Origin: JADFXI01 sp963784135
GTDB lineage: Bacteria > Nitrospirota > Thermodesulfovibrionia > Thermodesulfovibrionales > Dissulfurispiraceae
Direction of reading: 5' to 3'
NCBI GenBank assembly: GCA_963784135.1
Contig: CAWAQG010000012.1
Span: forward strand, 186,001 to 250,000
DNA: 64,000 bases
Shown here: piece after piece, positions 16,950 to 24,258 of the stretch
Layout: each line of letters starts with the position of its first letter
Position numbering within the stretch: the first letter of the stretch is position 1
The notes under the pieces: generated by a model
Told to the model about the DNA's origin: nothing
Database searches by the model: none
What the model saw: the letters and a program-made list of their open reading frames with translations, nothing else
Program-made: the position numbers and the translations under genes

Positions 16950-19499
16950 TCACGTCTCACGATTCACGGTCTTTAATAGTTGCTGCGCCTGTTGGTCGTC
17001 CGGTTTTATATTTAATCCTGTTATTAATTCCCTGCGGGCATTTTCTATTTGCCCGAGCTTATAGTAGACAAACCCGAGATTAAAATGTATTTCCGCAATA
17101 TCCGGTTTCAGTTTGCCGGCAAGGAGATAGTGTTCCAGGGCCTTGTCCGGCATGTTGCGGTCCTGGTATATCATGCCGAGATTATAATGCGTTTCCCAAA
17201 AATCGGGTCTTAGCCTGACAGCAATCAAATAGTGTTCTATGGCCTTGTCCGGCATATTGTGCTCCTGGTATATCATGCCAAGATTATTATATGCCTCCGC
17301 ATAATCAGGCTTCAGCTTAATGGCGATCAGATATTGCTCTATGGCCTTGTCGGGCATATTAAAAGCCTGTTCATAGAGGACCCCGAGATTATAATGGGGC
17401 CCCGGATAATCAGGTTTTAGTTTAACAGCAGACAGAAATTCTTCTTCCGCCTTATTAAAATTTTTAAAAACCTGGCAATAGAGAAGGCCGAGATTATAAT
17501 GTGCATCAGCGTTATCAGGCTGCATCTTAATGGCGATAAGATACTGCTCCATGGCCTTGTCAGGCATATTGAGGGTTTGCCAGGCAAGGCCGAGATCATA
17601 ATGTGCATCAGCGAAATCAGGGGCCAGCTTGATGTCGGTCAAAAAGTTTTCTATCGCCTTGTCCGGCATGTTGCGGGCCAGATAGGCATTGCCAAGAGCA
17701 AAATAGACACGTGCTTTAGCAGGAGATTTCCTGGCGGCGTCTTCCCATAGTCTTGTCCCGTCTCCCCACACTTCATTGCGCAAATAGGTGGCGACCGAAA
17801 GAACTCCTATAATAAGGACAAGGAATACTGCCGTGAAACGTTTAAAGGCCGTGAATCGTTTAAAGACCGTGAAACGTGAATCGTGAGACGTGCTTCCAAA
17901 GCACCTACTTTTGGTGAAACGAGAAAAGACCCAAAAGACGCCTGTAACCACAGCGATGCTTATCCCTATTGATGGCAGATACACCCTGTACTCATCGATA
18001 AGATTGTCCAGCGGTACAATGCTGGACTCGACCGAAAGGGTAATAAACAACCACAGTATGCCAAAACCGATAAGGCGCAAAGGCCGTGAATCGCTAAAAG
18101 GCCGTGAAACGTGAGACGTGAAACGTAACTCCCCCTCACCCCCTCTTATCTTAAGAGGGGGAAATAAATAAATATTCCTCCCCTTATCTAAGGGGAGGTT
18201 AGGAGGGGTTACTTTTTTTTGCCCCCTGCCTATTTTTATCAGATACACCCCTAACCCAAAGAGCGCGGCAAGGAACACGAAGGACAGCAATACCGGCAGG
18301 TCGAAGAAAGATTTAAAAACCGGATAGTCATAATCAAGGTTTTGGTTTACAGGGAAAAACAGCAGCCTCAGGTATGTGACAATAACTCTGAACTCGGTGA
18401 GCATATACTCCCCCCGCGGGAACACTGCGTAACTAACGCCGGGCAGCCCGGGCAGGTGGTGTTTCCCTGGACTTATAGTCCCCTTCAGGTATATAAGCGT
18501 CAGGGGGATGATGAGAAGTGTAAGAAGTATTGGTGCAAGATAAAGCAGACGGCGAGTAACCCCACCCATCCTCCCCTTATCTAAGGGGAGGAGAGAGGAG
18601 GAGTTAAAGAAGCAGAACTCGTATAAAGCAATCACAAGAGGCAATGTAAAGGCATTTTCCTTCGTCTTCATAGCGAGCACTGCTGAAAGAAAGGAAATTA
18701 AAAAGAATGTGAAACGTGAACCGTGAAACGTGAACCGTGAAGAAGGAATAACGTTTTTGCCGTTTAACCCATTGCCTATTGCCCATTGCCTATTGCCTAT
18801 CCTTGCCTTTATATAAAAAACAAGCGAAAGGAGATAGAAGAATGTCACGAGAGATGCAAAACGCTGGAACACATAAGTCACCGCCTCTGTCTGCAGGGGA
18901 TGAACTGCAAAAATGGCGGCGGAGAAAAAGGCGATTAAAGGCCGTGAATCGTGAGATGTGAATCGTGAATCGATTCCGGACAAGCCGGAATGACAGTGCC
19001 CCCCGTTTGTCATTCCGGCTTGACCGGAATCTGTCCTTATCAGGAAAAAAGGCGTTCTGAAGGTCAATAAAACAAGAAAATATACAAGGATGGCGTTTGC
19101 AATATGGATGGCGATGTTGACAATGTGGTAGCCGGTCACGGAGAAGCCGTGCGCCTTGTAGTTGATCGCAAAGGTCAAATATCCGATATAGCGTTCCATA
19201 AGATGACCGTAAAGCTCAAACCCTTTTGCAGCTGACGGGTTTGAGAAATAATGGAGGTCCTTTACAATGGGATTATTGACAAGATAATCGCCCTCATCCC
19301 ACTGGAACGGAGCATTGAGGGTGTTGGAATAAATGATTAGGACAAGAAAGACAATACAGAGAATGTGAATAAAAGGATGTGATAAAGAATGTGAAACGTG
19401 AAAGGCCGTGAAACGTGAGTCGTGAATCGTGAATCGTGAAGAGACAACGGCTCTCACTGCTTTATTTTCCGTTTCACTTTTTACTTTTTTCTTTTTCAA
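16950..19499 (-). CDS. TMTC-like GT-C/TPR membrane protein
   Basis: 849 residues from TTG 19499 (an internal GTG near codon 16 is also possible). Same layout as its neighbours: repeat-encoded leader, helix 1, FQWDEGDYLVNNP, about ten helices, seven TPR units. It is the longest copy because its loops carry extra repeats: a GTCATTCCGG dyad plus heptamers after LIRTDSG, GGCAATA-type units read as IGNRQWAIGNG after helix 6, LLPLDKGRMGGVTRR, and a CCTCCCC dyad read as NLPLDKG and PPLKIRGGEGEL before FRL/LRLIGFGILW. The helices and TPRs are close to those of the other copies. The tail NRET and stop lie in repeat DNA. Confidence 0.82.
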   Translation of the reverse strand: MKKKKVKSETENKAVRAVVSSRFTIHDSRFTAFHVSHSLSHPFIHILCIVFLVLIIYSNTLNAPFQWDEGDYLVNNPIVKDLHYFSNPSAAKGFELYGHLMERYIGYLTFAINYKAHGFSVTGYHIVNIAIHIANAILVYFLVLLTFRTPFFLIRTDSGQAGMTNGGHCHSGLSGIDSRFTSHDSRPLIAFFSAAIFAVHPLQTEAVTYVFQRFASLVTFFYLLSLVFYIKARIGNRQWAIGNGLNGKNVIPSSRFTFHGSRFTFFLISFLSAVLAMKTKENAFTLPLVIALYEFCFFNSSSLLPLDKGRMGGVTRRLLYLAPILLTLLIIPLTLIYLKGTISPGKHHLPGLPGVSYAVFPRGEYMLTEFRVIVTYLRLLFFPVNQNLDYDYPVFKSFFDLPVLLSFVFLAALFGLGVYLIKIGRGQKKVTPPNLPLDKGRNIYLFPPLKIRGGEGELRFTSHVSRPFSDSRPLRLIGFGILWLFITLSVESSIVPLDNLIDEYRVYLPSIGISIAVVTGVFWVFSRFTKSRCFGSTSHDSRFTVFKRFTAFKRFTAVFLVLIIGVLSVATYLRNEVWGDGTRLWEDAARKSPAKARVYFALGNAYLARNMPDKAIENFLTDIKLAPDFADAHYDLGLAWQTLNMPDKAMEQYLIAIKMQPDNADAHYNLGLLYCQVFKNFNKAEEEFLSAVKLKPDYPGPHYNLGVLYEQAFNMPDKAIEQYLIAIKLKPDYAEAYNNLGMIYQEHNMPDKAIEHYLIAVRLRPDFWETHYNLGMIYQDRNMPDKALEHYLLAGKLKPDIAEIHFNLGFVYYKLGQIENARRELITGLNIKPDDQQAQQLLKTVNRET
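18128..18210. repeat. CCTCCCC/CCCCTC double dyad inside a TPR gene
   Basis: CCCCCTCTTATCTTAAGAGGGGG followed by CCTCCCCTTATCTAAGGGGAGG, two hairpins in tandem, in frame in the 16950-19499 gene. Related copies: 57090-57175 (same loop of another paralogue), intergenic 22401-22464, a half copy near 29339-29372, and single dyads in the LLPLDKGRMGG loops near 16020, 18570, 55080, 57510, 59865 and 62320. Confidence 0.8.
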
Positions 19500-19615
19500 G
19501 GTTTTTTTGTCTCTGCCTTTCTTTTTTGCGATTCACGATTCATGTCTCACGATTCACGGTCTTTTTTTACGGTTCATATTCTTTATTATAATACAAAACA
19601 AGATCCGCTTTTCAC
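19500..19615. repeat. heptamer arm and spacer
   Basis: T-rich spacer, then GATTCACGATTCATGTCTCACG and degraded TTTCACGTTTCACTAT units. MITE copy B is inserted into the end of this array. No gene is seen between the TPR gene and the AbrB-type antitoxin. Confidence 0.7.
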
Positions 19616-19625
19616 GTTTCACTAT

Positions 19626-19819
19626 CAGGGCAAACGCACTATGTGTTTTCAGGTAAAAAAGAACTGCGCTATTACCATAAAGTCAAAAATAGCTGCTTCA
19701 ACGTCGTCATTCCCGCAGTCTGTAAGCGGGAATCCAGGTCTTTTGTTTCTGGATGCCCGATTAATACCTTCGGGCATGACGAAAATTTCGTCTTTTTGGC
19801 ACATAGTGCGTTTGCCCTG
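19626..19819. mobile_element. MITE copy B (194 bp, 10 bp target duplication)
   Basis: Ends CAGGGCAAACGCACTATGTG and CACATAGTGCGTTTGCCCTG, exactly inverted over 20 bp. Perfect direct repeat GTTTCACTAT at 19616-19625 and 19820-19829. Same orientation as copy A; the interior again holds a GTCATTCCCGC / GGGCATGAC double dyad. The target is heptamer-type repeat DNA. Confidence 0.92.
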
Positions 19820-19889
19820 GTTTCACTATTCAAGTTCTTTAATATGGTATACTTAAAGCAAAGAGTATTACTTTTAAATGGAGGTATCC

Positions 19890-20120
19890 ATGACTATCGT
19901 TACTACTACAGAAAAGGGCCAGGTAGTAATTCCGGCCGATATTCGGAAAAAACACCATATCTCCAAAGGGACTAAATTGGCGATCCTCGAAAAAGACAAT
20001 GAAATTATTATAAGGCCCCTGTTCAGAGAGCCTGTCAGGGAGGCAAGGGGGGTTTTTAAGGGAGGGAAGTCAGCCCTTCAGACGCTGCTCAGCGACCGCG
20101 AGGAAGAGGCTGAAAGATGA
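19890..20120 (+). CDS. vapB: AbrB/MazE-type antitoxin (VapB)
   Basis: 76 residues from ATG 19890, chosen because GGAGGT lies just before it (the in-frame ATG 19878 overlaps that site). The N-terminus TIVTTTEKGQVVIPADIRKK is a SpoVT/AbrB swapped-hairpin DNA-binding domain; the C-terminus (about 45-76) is the toxin-binding tail. It overlaps the PIN toxin by ATGA. Expected to neutralise the toxin and repress its own promoter. Confidence 0.9.
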   Translation: MTIVTTTEKGQVVIPADIRKKHHISKGTKLAILEKDNEIIIRPLFREPVREARGVFKGGKSALQTLLSDREEEAER

Positions 20121-20515
20121 AGGGCCTCGTTCTGGACAGCTTCGCACTATTGGCCTATTTTGAGGATGAGCCGGGCGCTGAAAAGGTGCAGAGACTTCTT
20201 GAACAGGCGGAGAAAGGCAAAGCGGTTTTTTTTATGAGCGTGGTCAATTGGGGGGAAGTCTATTATTCCCTGTGCCGTTCAAAGGGCCGTGAAAAGGCCG
20301 AAGATTCACTGTTGATTATCGAGCAGCTTCCGATAAGACTTGTTGCGGTAACGAAGGATTTTATGTATCGGGTTGCCCAGGTGAAAGCAAAGCATCCAAT
20401 AGCTCTTGGCGATTGTTTTGCCGCAGCCCTGGCTGTTGAGCATGGCTGTCCTGTCGTCACCGGCGACAGGGAGTTTGAGAAATTAGGGAAGTTAGTATCG
20501 GTAGAATGGTTGTAG
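20117..20515 (+). CDS. vapC: PIN-domain toxin (VapC)
   Basis: 132 residues. Acidic PIN residues are present: D in VLDSFALLAYF, E in NWGEVYYS, D in ALGDCFAAALA and D in VTGDREFEKL, as in metal-dependent VapC ribonucleases. The start overlaps the antitoxin stop (ATGA), the usual VapBC arrangement. Confidence 0.92.
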   Translation: MKGLVLDSFALLAYFEDEPGAEKVQRLLEQAEKGKAVFFMSVVNWGEVYYSLCRSKGREKAEDSLLIIEQLPIRLVAVTKDFMYRVAQVKAKHPIALGDCFAAALAVEHGCPVVTGDREFEKLGKLVSVEWL

Positions 20516-20538
20516 ATCGCTGATAGAAAGGAGAGAAT

Positions 20539-21516
20539 ATGCAACAGAGAGCTGTAGCGATGCGGAAAACATTAATAGCTATTATGTGCATTATAGGGTT
20601 GTCTTTTACTTATTCATACGCGGACAATCTGGAGGATGGCGAGGCGGCTTATTATAAAGGGGATTATAAAACAGCATACACGTTGTTATTGCCTGAGGCG
20701 GAAAAGGGGTTTACCGCAGCTCAAATGCGCCTCGGCGCCATGTATGAGAAAGGCCAGGGCGTAGCGCAGGATTATAAAGAGGCTGTTAAATGGTATAAGC
20801 TTGCGGCGGAACAGGGGGATGTGAAGGCCCAAAACAATTTAGGCACTATGTATTCCGAGGGCCGGGGAGTAGAGCAGGATTATAAAGAGGCTGTTAAATG
20901 GTATAAGCTTGCGGCAGAAAAGGGATTTGTGAAGGCGCAATGCAATCTGGGCATCGCCTATGAAAACGGTCAGGGAGTATTGCAGGATTACAAAGAGGCT
21001 ATCAAATGGTATAATCTTGCCGCCGGGCATGGAGATGCCAGGTCCCAATACAATTTAGGCTATATGTATTCCGGGGGCCTGGGAGTATCGCAGAATTACA
21101 AAGAAGCTGCTAAATGGTATAAGCTTGCTGCCGGACAGGGATATGTGAAGGCCCAAAACAATTTAGGCCTTATGTATGATCAGGGGCGCGGAGTATTGCA
21201 GGACAATAAAGAAGCTTTCAAATGGTATAAGCTTGCGGCCGAACATGGACATGCCACGGCCCAATACAATTTGGGCTATATGTATGCTGAGGGCCGGGGA
21301 GTAGAGCAGAATTATGAAGAAGCTGTTAAATGGTATAAGCTTGCGGCCGGACAGGGATTTGCTGCAGCCAAGTGCGACCTCGCTGAAATGTATGCCAAAG
21401 GTTCAGGAATAAAAATGGATTTGGCAGCCGCTAAAAGACTCGCAAAAGAGGGCTTTGAAGCCGGCGCGGAATATTGTCAGGATGTATGGAAGAAATATAA
21501 TCTGGCGGAAGACTAA
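20539..21516 (+). CDS. Sel1-repeat (SLR) exported protein
   Basis: 325 residues: signal peptide (MRKTLIAIMCIIGLSFTYSYA; ATG 20539 after AAGGAGAG, or ATG 20560), a short TPR-like lead, then seven 36-residue Sel1 units of the form NNLGxMYxxGRGVxQDYKEAVKWYKLAAxxG. Sel1 proteins are periplasmic scaffolds for protein-protein contacts. The units are close to identical at the DNA level (AAGAGGCTGTTAAATGGTAT), so unit number probably changes by recombination. The gene sits between two toxin-antitoxin pairs with no clear partner. Confidence 0.92.
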   Translation: MQQRAVAMRKTLIAIMCIIGLSFTYSYADNLEDGEAAYYKGDYKTAYTLLLPEAEKGFTAAQMRLGAMYEKGQGVAQDYKEAVKWYKLAAEQGDVKAQNNLGTMYSEGRGVEQDYKEAVKWYKLAAEKGFVKAQCNLGIAYENGQGVLQDYKEAIKWYNLAAGHGDARSQYNLGYMYSGGLGVSQNYKEAAKWYKLAAGQGYVKAQNNLGLMYDQGRGVLQDNKEAFKWYKLAAEHGHATAQYNLGYMYAEGRGVEQNYEEAVKWYKLAAGQGFAAAKCDLAEMYAKGSGIKMDLAAAKRLAKEGFEAGAEYCQDVWKKYNLAED

Positions 21517-21565
21517 GACTGGATATATATAGTATATTCGTTAAGAAGTGTGTTTTCACGCGTTT

Positions 21566-21838
21566 TCACTGCTCGCTCTGTTTTATTCTCATTGCACCGT
21601 GGAGCACGTTCAAAATCTGTATCTCGGCTCTGGTGCGATAAGGTGTTCCTACTATAACCAGTTCGCGTGTGCCCCTTTTCCTGCCTGGTCGCCCGCTGTT
21701 AGGGAATTGAATTAACTGCCGTGCTGATTCAATGATATCAATAATGACTCTTGTTGCCGCGCCAGGATTATCTTGAGCTATATAATTCTCTATTTCATCT
21801 AACTGCTGTTCCGCTTTCTCAGTCCAGCGAAGGCGCAA
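21566..21838 (-). CDS. RelE/ParE-family toxin, probably with a small internal deletion
   Basis: 90 residues. LRWTEKAEQQLDEIENYIAQ, FPNSGRPGRKRGTRELVI and ILNVLHGA are ParE/RelE landmarks. The family usually reads GTPYxVPYRVxG before the last strand; here GTPY is followed directly by RTRAEIQILNVLHGA, as if about four residues between two PY pairs were lost in frame. The C-terminus MRIKQSEQ replaces the usual R-x-W/P. Toxicity may be reduced. The start overlaps the antitoxin gene by 20 bp. Confidence 0.8.
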   Translation of the reverse strand: MRLRWTEKAEQQLDEIENYIAQDNPGAATRVIIDIIESARQLIQFPNSGRPGRKRGTRELVIVGTPYRTRAEIQILNVLHGAMRIKQSEQ

Positions 21839-22067
21839 GCTTTGCCCTCCACTTGCTTAGAAGAACATCATGGTCTATCAATTTGCCCTCATCCGCATCC
21901 TTAATCCCTTCTTCGATTTCACGCAATTGCCACTCATACTGAGCAATTAAGTCGTCTACGGACTGTTGTATCAGGTATGATCTGGACCTGTCCATAAACT
22001 TCGCAATGGTTTCAAGTTTCCGTCTTTTTTCATCGTCCATTCGAACAGTTATCGTTGCTGCACTCAT
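21819..22067 (-). CDS. ribbon-helix-helix (CopG/ParD-like) antitoxin
   Basis: 82 residues. SAATITVRMDDEKRRKLETI is a ribbon-helix-helix strand and helix; the C-terminal half (EIEEGIKDADEGKLIDHDVL) is the toxin-wrapping part of ParD/CopG-type antitoxins. A Shine-Dalgarno (GGAGGT) precedes the ATG at 22067. It is the first gene of the pair with the ParE-like toxin. Confidence 0.85.
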   Translation of the reverse strand: MSAATITVRMDDEKRRKLETIAKFMDRSRSYLIQQSVDDLIAQYEWQLREIEEGIKDADEGKLIDHDVLLSKWRAKLAPSLD

Positions 22068-22135
22068 AGTTTCACCTCCACGTAAGACACTATAACACGG
22101 CGTGTCACATTAGTCAAATAAATCCTCTAATCAAC

Positions 22136-22330
22136 CAAGGCAAACGCACTATGTGCCAGAAAGCCGAAATTTTCGTCATGCCCGAAGTTCTTAATCGGGC
22201 ATCCAGACACAAATAACCTGGATTCCCGCTAACGGACTGCGGGAATGACGACTTATAAGCCGAAATTTTGGAGTTTATGGCAATATTGCAGTTAGTTTTT
22301 ACTCGAAAAACACATAGTGCGTTTGCCCTG
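22136..22330. mobile_element. MITE copy C (195 bp, 10 bp target duplication)
   Basis: Ends CAAGGCAAACGCACTATGTG and CACATAGTGCGTTTGCCCTG; one mismatch between them. Perfect direct repeat TCTAATCAAC at 22126-22135 and 22331-22340. The interior is in reverse orientation relative to copies A and B. Confidence 0.92.
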
Positions 22331-22400
22331 TCTAATCAACGATCTCTTTCGATATTAATATAACAGGCACAACATGAAATTGTAATAAATCTATAAAATC

Positions 22401-22464
22401 CCTCCTAACCTCCCTTTGCCAAAGGGAGGTATTTCCCCTCTTTGGCAAAGAGGGGTGAGGGGAG
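22401..22464. repeat. CCTCCC/CCCCTC double dyad, intergenic
   Basis: CCTCCCTTTGCCAAAGGGAGG followed by CCCCTCTTTGGCAAAGAGGGG. Same family as the dyads inside TPR genes (18128-18210). The rest of 22331-22543 holds no recognisable gene. Confidence 0.7.
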
Positions 22465-22543
22465 ATTTTCCGGTCAATGTCTATTCAATTATGAGACTCT
22501 TAATAATTGCAGCGGCACAAACTGATAATTTCGGACAGCCCAT

Positions 22544-22575
22544 AAAAAAAGGGGGAATGTTGCCATTCCCCCTTT
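22544..22575 (-). terminator. rho-independent terminator of the tetraheme gene
   Basis: Stem GGGGGAATG / CATTCCCCC with a 4-base loop; on the minus strand it is followed by a run of T. It lies 27 bp beyond the stop codon of the cytochrome gene. Confidence 0.88.
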
Positions 22576-22601
22576 GAATTAAAGCAGTATCAGTGAGTGT
22601 C

Positions 22602-23390
22602 TTATTTGTTGTGGCAGGTCAGACAGAGTGCGCTGCCGGCGTCAGATTTCCACAGGAACATTTCACCTGAATTGCCTGTGTTATGCACGGAGTGGCAGGT
22701 GTTGCATTCCATGGTGCCGGTATTCGAGAGGGCCTGGGTTACCGTCAAGCCAGTAGCCAGTACGGATGTGTCCGGGTTATTAAGTGAACTATTGGACAGA
22801 TGCTGTTGATAAGCTACCTGATAGTTGAACCCGATAGGATGATGGTTGCTGAGATCGCCGCCGGCGCCAATGTTAAACCCGGTATTCATCAGGTTTTTTC
22901 CGGTGTTGCCGCTAAAGGACCCGGGGTCGCCGGAATATTGCTGTAATGCATAGCTTGCGGTATCGCTGATTCCACCTGCATTACCGTATGCGGCAGTCGC
23001 AATTGAACCGTCATGGCAGCTAAGGCAGAGCTTTGAAACGCTTCCTATTGTGAAGCTGGTCGGGGCAGAATGCGCTGAATCCTGAGGGTTTCCGCCGTTG
23101 GAATAGAAGGTGAAGGTGTTTTGAGTTGTAATGTCATGGTTCCATAACGGCACATAATTGAAACCATAATTAGCAGCATCCGATGGCTTTATCGTATGAT
23201 GCGGGGCATGGCAATATATACAAATTCTGTTAAGACCATCACTTGAATTGCCATAGCCGGCTATACCTGCCGGTCCGGTTGAACTCAAATCATGCATGGT
23301 ACCCACAATCGTAGTACCGGCAAATGCACTTGCTGCAACAAAAAGAAACACAAATAAAACGGACAATGCTGTAAGCATCTTTATTTTCAT
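22602..23390 (-). CDS. tetraheme cytochrome c, exported
   Basis: 262 residues: signal peptide (MLTALSVLFVFLFVAASAFA), then CIYCH with following APHH, CLSCH, CNTCH, and CLTCH at the very C-terminus, separated by long low-complexity Gly/Ser/Asn stretches. The pattern (GTMHDLSSTGP, ICxxCHAPH, LWNHDITT, LCLSCHDG, NHHPIGFNY, MECNTCHSVH) is also found in the 13-motif cytochrome at 38444, so the two are paralogues of different length. AAGGAGG precedes the ATG. It has its own sigma-54-type promoter and terminator, so it is a single-gene unit. Confidence 0.92.
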   Translation of the reverse strand: MKIKMLTALSVLFVFLFVAASAFAGTTIVGTMHDLSSTGPAGIAGYGNSSDGLNRICIYCHAPHHTIKPSDAANYGFNYVPLWNHDITTQNTFTFYSNGGNPQDSAHSAPTSFTIGSVSKLCLSCHDGSIATAAYGNAGGISDTASYALQQYSGDPGSFSGNTGKNLMNTGFNIGAGGDLSNHHPIGFNYQVAYQQHLSNSSLNNPDTSVLATGLTVTQALSNTGTMECNTCHSVHNTGNSGEMFLWKSDAGSALCLTCHNK

Positions 23391-23545
23391 TGGTAAGTGT
23401 CCTCCTTAACGCTCTTTTCACTTCTTAACTTTTTACACAACTTTCCTGCTGAAAGCAGGTTTTCTTTTCCCCCCTTCCACGAACCCCCATCCATGAAAGG
23501 AACGACTTCAGCAGCAGGCAAATTTTCAAATCTTGCGGTTTAATA

Positions 23546-23561
23546 TGCAATCTAAATGCCA
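23546..23561 (-). promoter_or_regulatory. sigma-54 (-24/-12) promoter of the tetraheme gene
   Basis: Minus strand TGGCATTTAGATTGCA: GG and GC at the exact -24/-12 spacing and near-consensus flanks. The 5' UTR would be about 145 bases and contains a hairpin CCTGCT-GAA-AGCAGG (23445-23459). A similar site lies before the next cytochrome gene. Confidence 0.65.
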
Positions 23562-23689
23562 GCTTGACGGGTAATCATTGATATAGGTTTGAAAACAGGT
23601 AGTTAGGGCCAAACTTGAAGTGTCAACGTGAGTCCCTAAACGCCAGTAATACCTAATGAGTTGGCTAAATCGCCAAACCGACAAGGCCA

Positions 23690-23955
23690 AAAGACCGTTA
23701 AAGGCCGTGAAACGCTAAAGGCCGTGAAACGTGAGACGTAAAACGTGAGACGTAAAAGAACAAAGGCCAAAAGACCGTGAGACATGAAACGTGAAGGAGC
23801 AGTAACTGATTGTAATAACAAGATAATATTGAAAATAACACCGGGAACTGTCACTCCGGCTTGTCCGGAATCCGTTCTTTTTCACGGCCTTTCTGGTTTT
23901 TGTCGTTTCACGTTTCACGATTCACGTTTCACGGCCTTTAAACGGTCTTTAATAT
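23690..23955. repeat. inverted heptamer arms with GTCACTCCGGCTTGTCCGGAATC dyad
   Basis: CGTGAAACGTGAGACG units (23700-23795), an interior with a CCGGCTTGTCCGG dyad, then TTTCACGATTCACG units (23905-23940). It lies between the two divergent sigma-54 promoters at 23546 and 24078. A short perfect inverted repeat AATTTCGCCTATA / TATAGGCGAAATT follows at 23983-24011. Confidence 0.8.
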
Positions 23956-24077
23956 CTGGTCAAAACACCATCGGCTTCCGGAATTTCGCCTATACTATAT
24001 AGGCGAAATTCAGCCCCGACCAAGGCAAAAGTTAGATTTCCATTGATTTTCAGGATGATAGCAATTTGCCCTGCTCC

Positions 24078-24093
24078 CGGCACACATTTTGCT
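24078..24093 (+). promoter_or_regulatory. sigma-54 (-24/-12) promoter of the giant cytochrome gene
   Basis: CGGCACACATTTTGCT: GG at -24 and GC at -12 with correct spacing; the first consensus base T is C. The start of transcription would be near 24104, about 155 bases before the cytochrome ATG. Confidence 0.6.
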
Positions 24094-24200
24094 TCTTACC
24101 TTTCACCCCCAGAAGTATTTGCAGGCAGGCTTATCAGGAGGTGGAACGCTTAAATATTTGAGGAAAAGGTTCATCAAGCAAACTTAAGGAGGTTGTTTTA

Positions 24201-24254
24201 GTGAAGACAACGAAAAGAATAACGGTATCAGACCATACGAAAAAGGGGGTTTAA
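24201..24254 (+). CDS. 17-residue leader peptide before the giant cytochrome
   Basis: GTG 24201 to TAA 24252-24254, preceded at 7 bp by a full AAGGAGGT site (24186-24193), the best ribosome site in the region. The peptide is basic and polar (KTTKRITVSDHTKKGV after the first residue). The cytochrome ATG follows 4 bp later with only a GGGGG site inside the leader, so translation is probably coupled. No residue run suggests classical attenuation. Confidence 0.45.
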   Translation: MKTTKRITVSDHTKKGV

Positions 24255-24258
24255 CTTA

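Noticed and set aside
23391..24258. Cyclic di-GMP (GEMM) riboswitch before cytochrome genes, as known in Geobacter
   Set aside because: I could not find the conserved GEMM core in either leader; only a simple hairpin (23445-23459) and sigma-54-like sites are visible.
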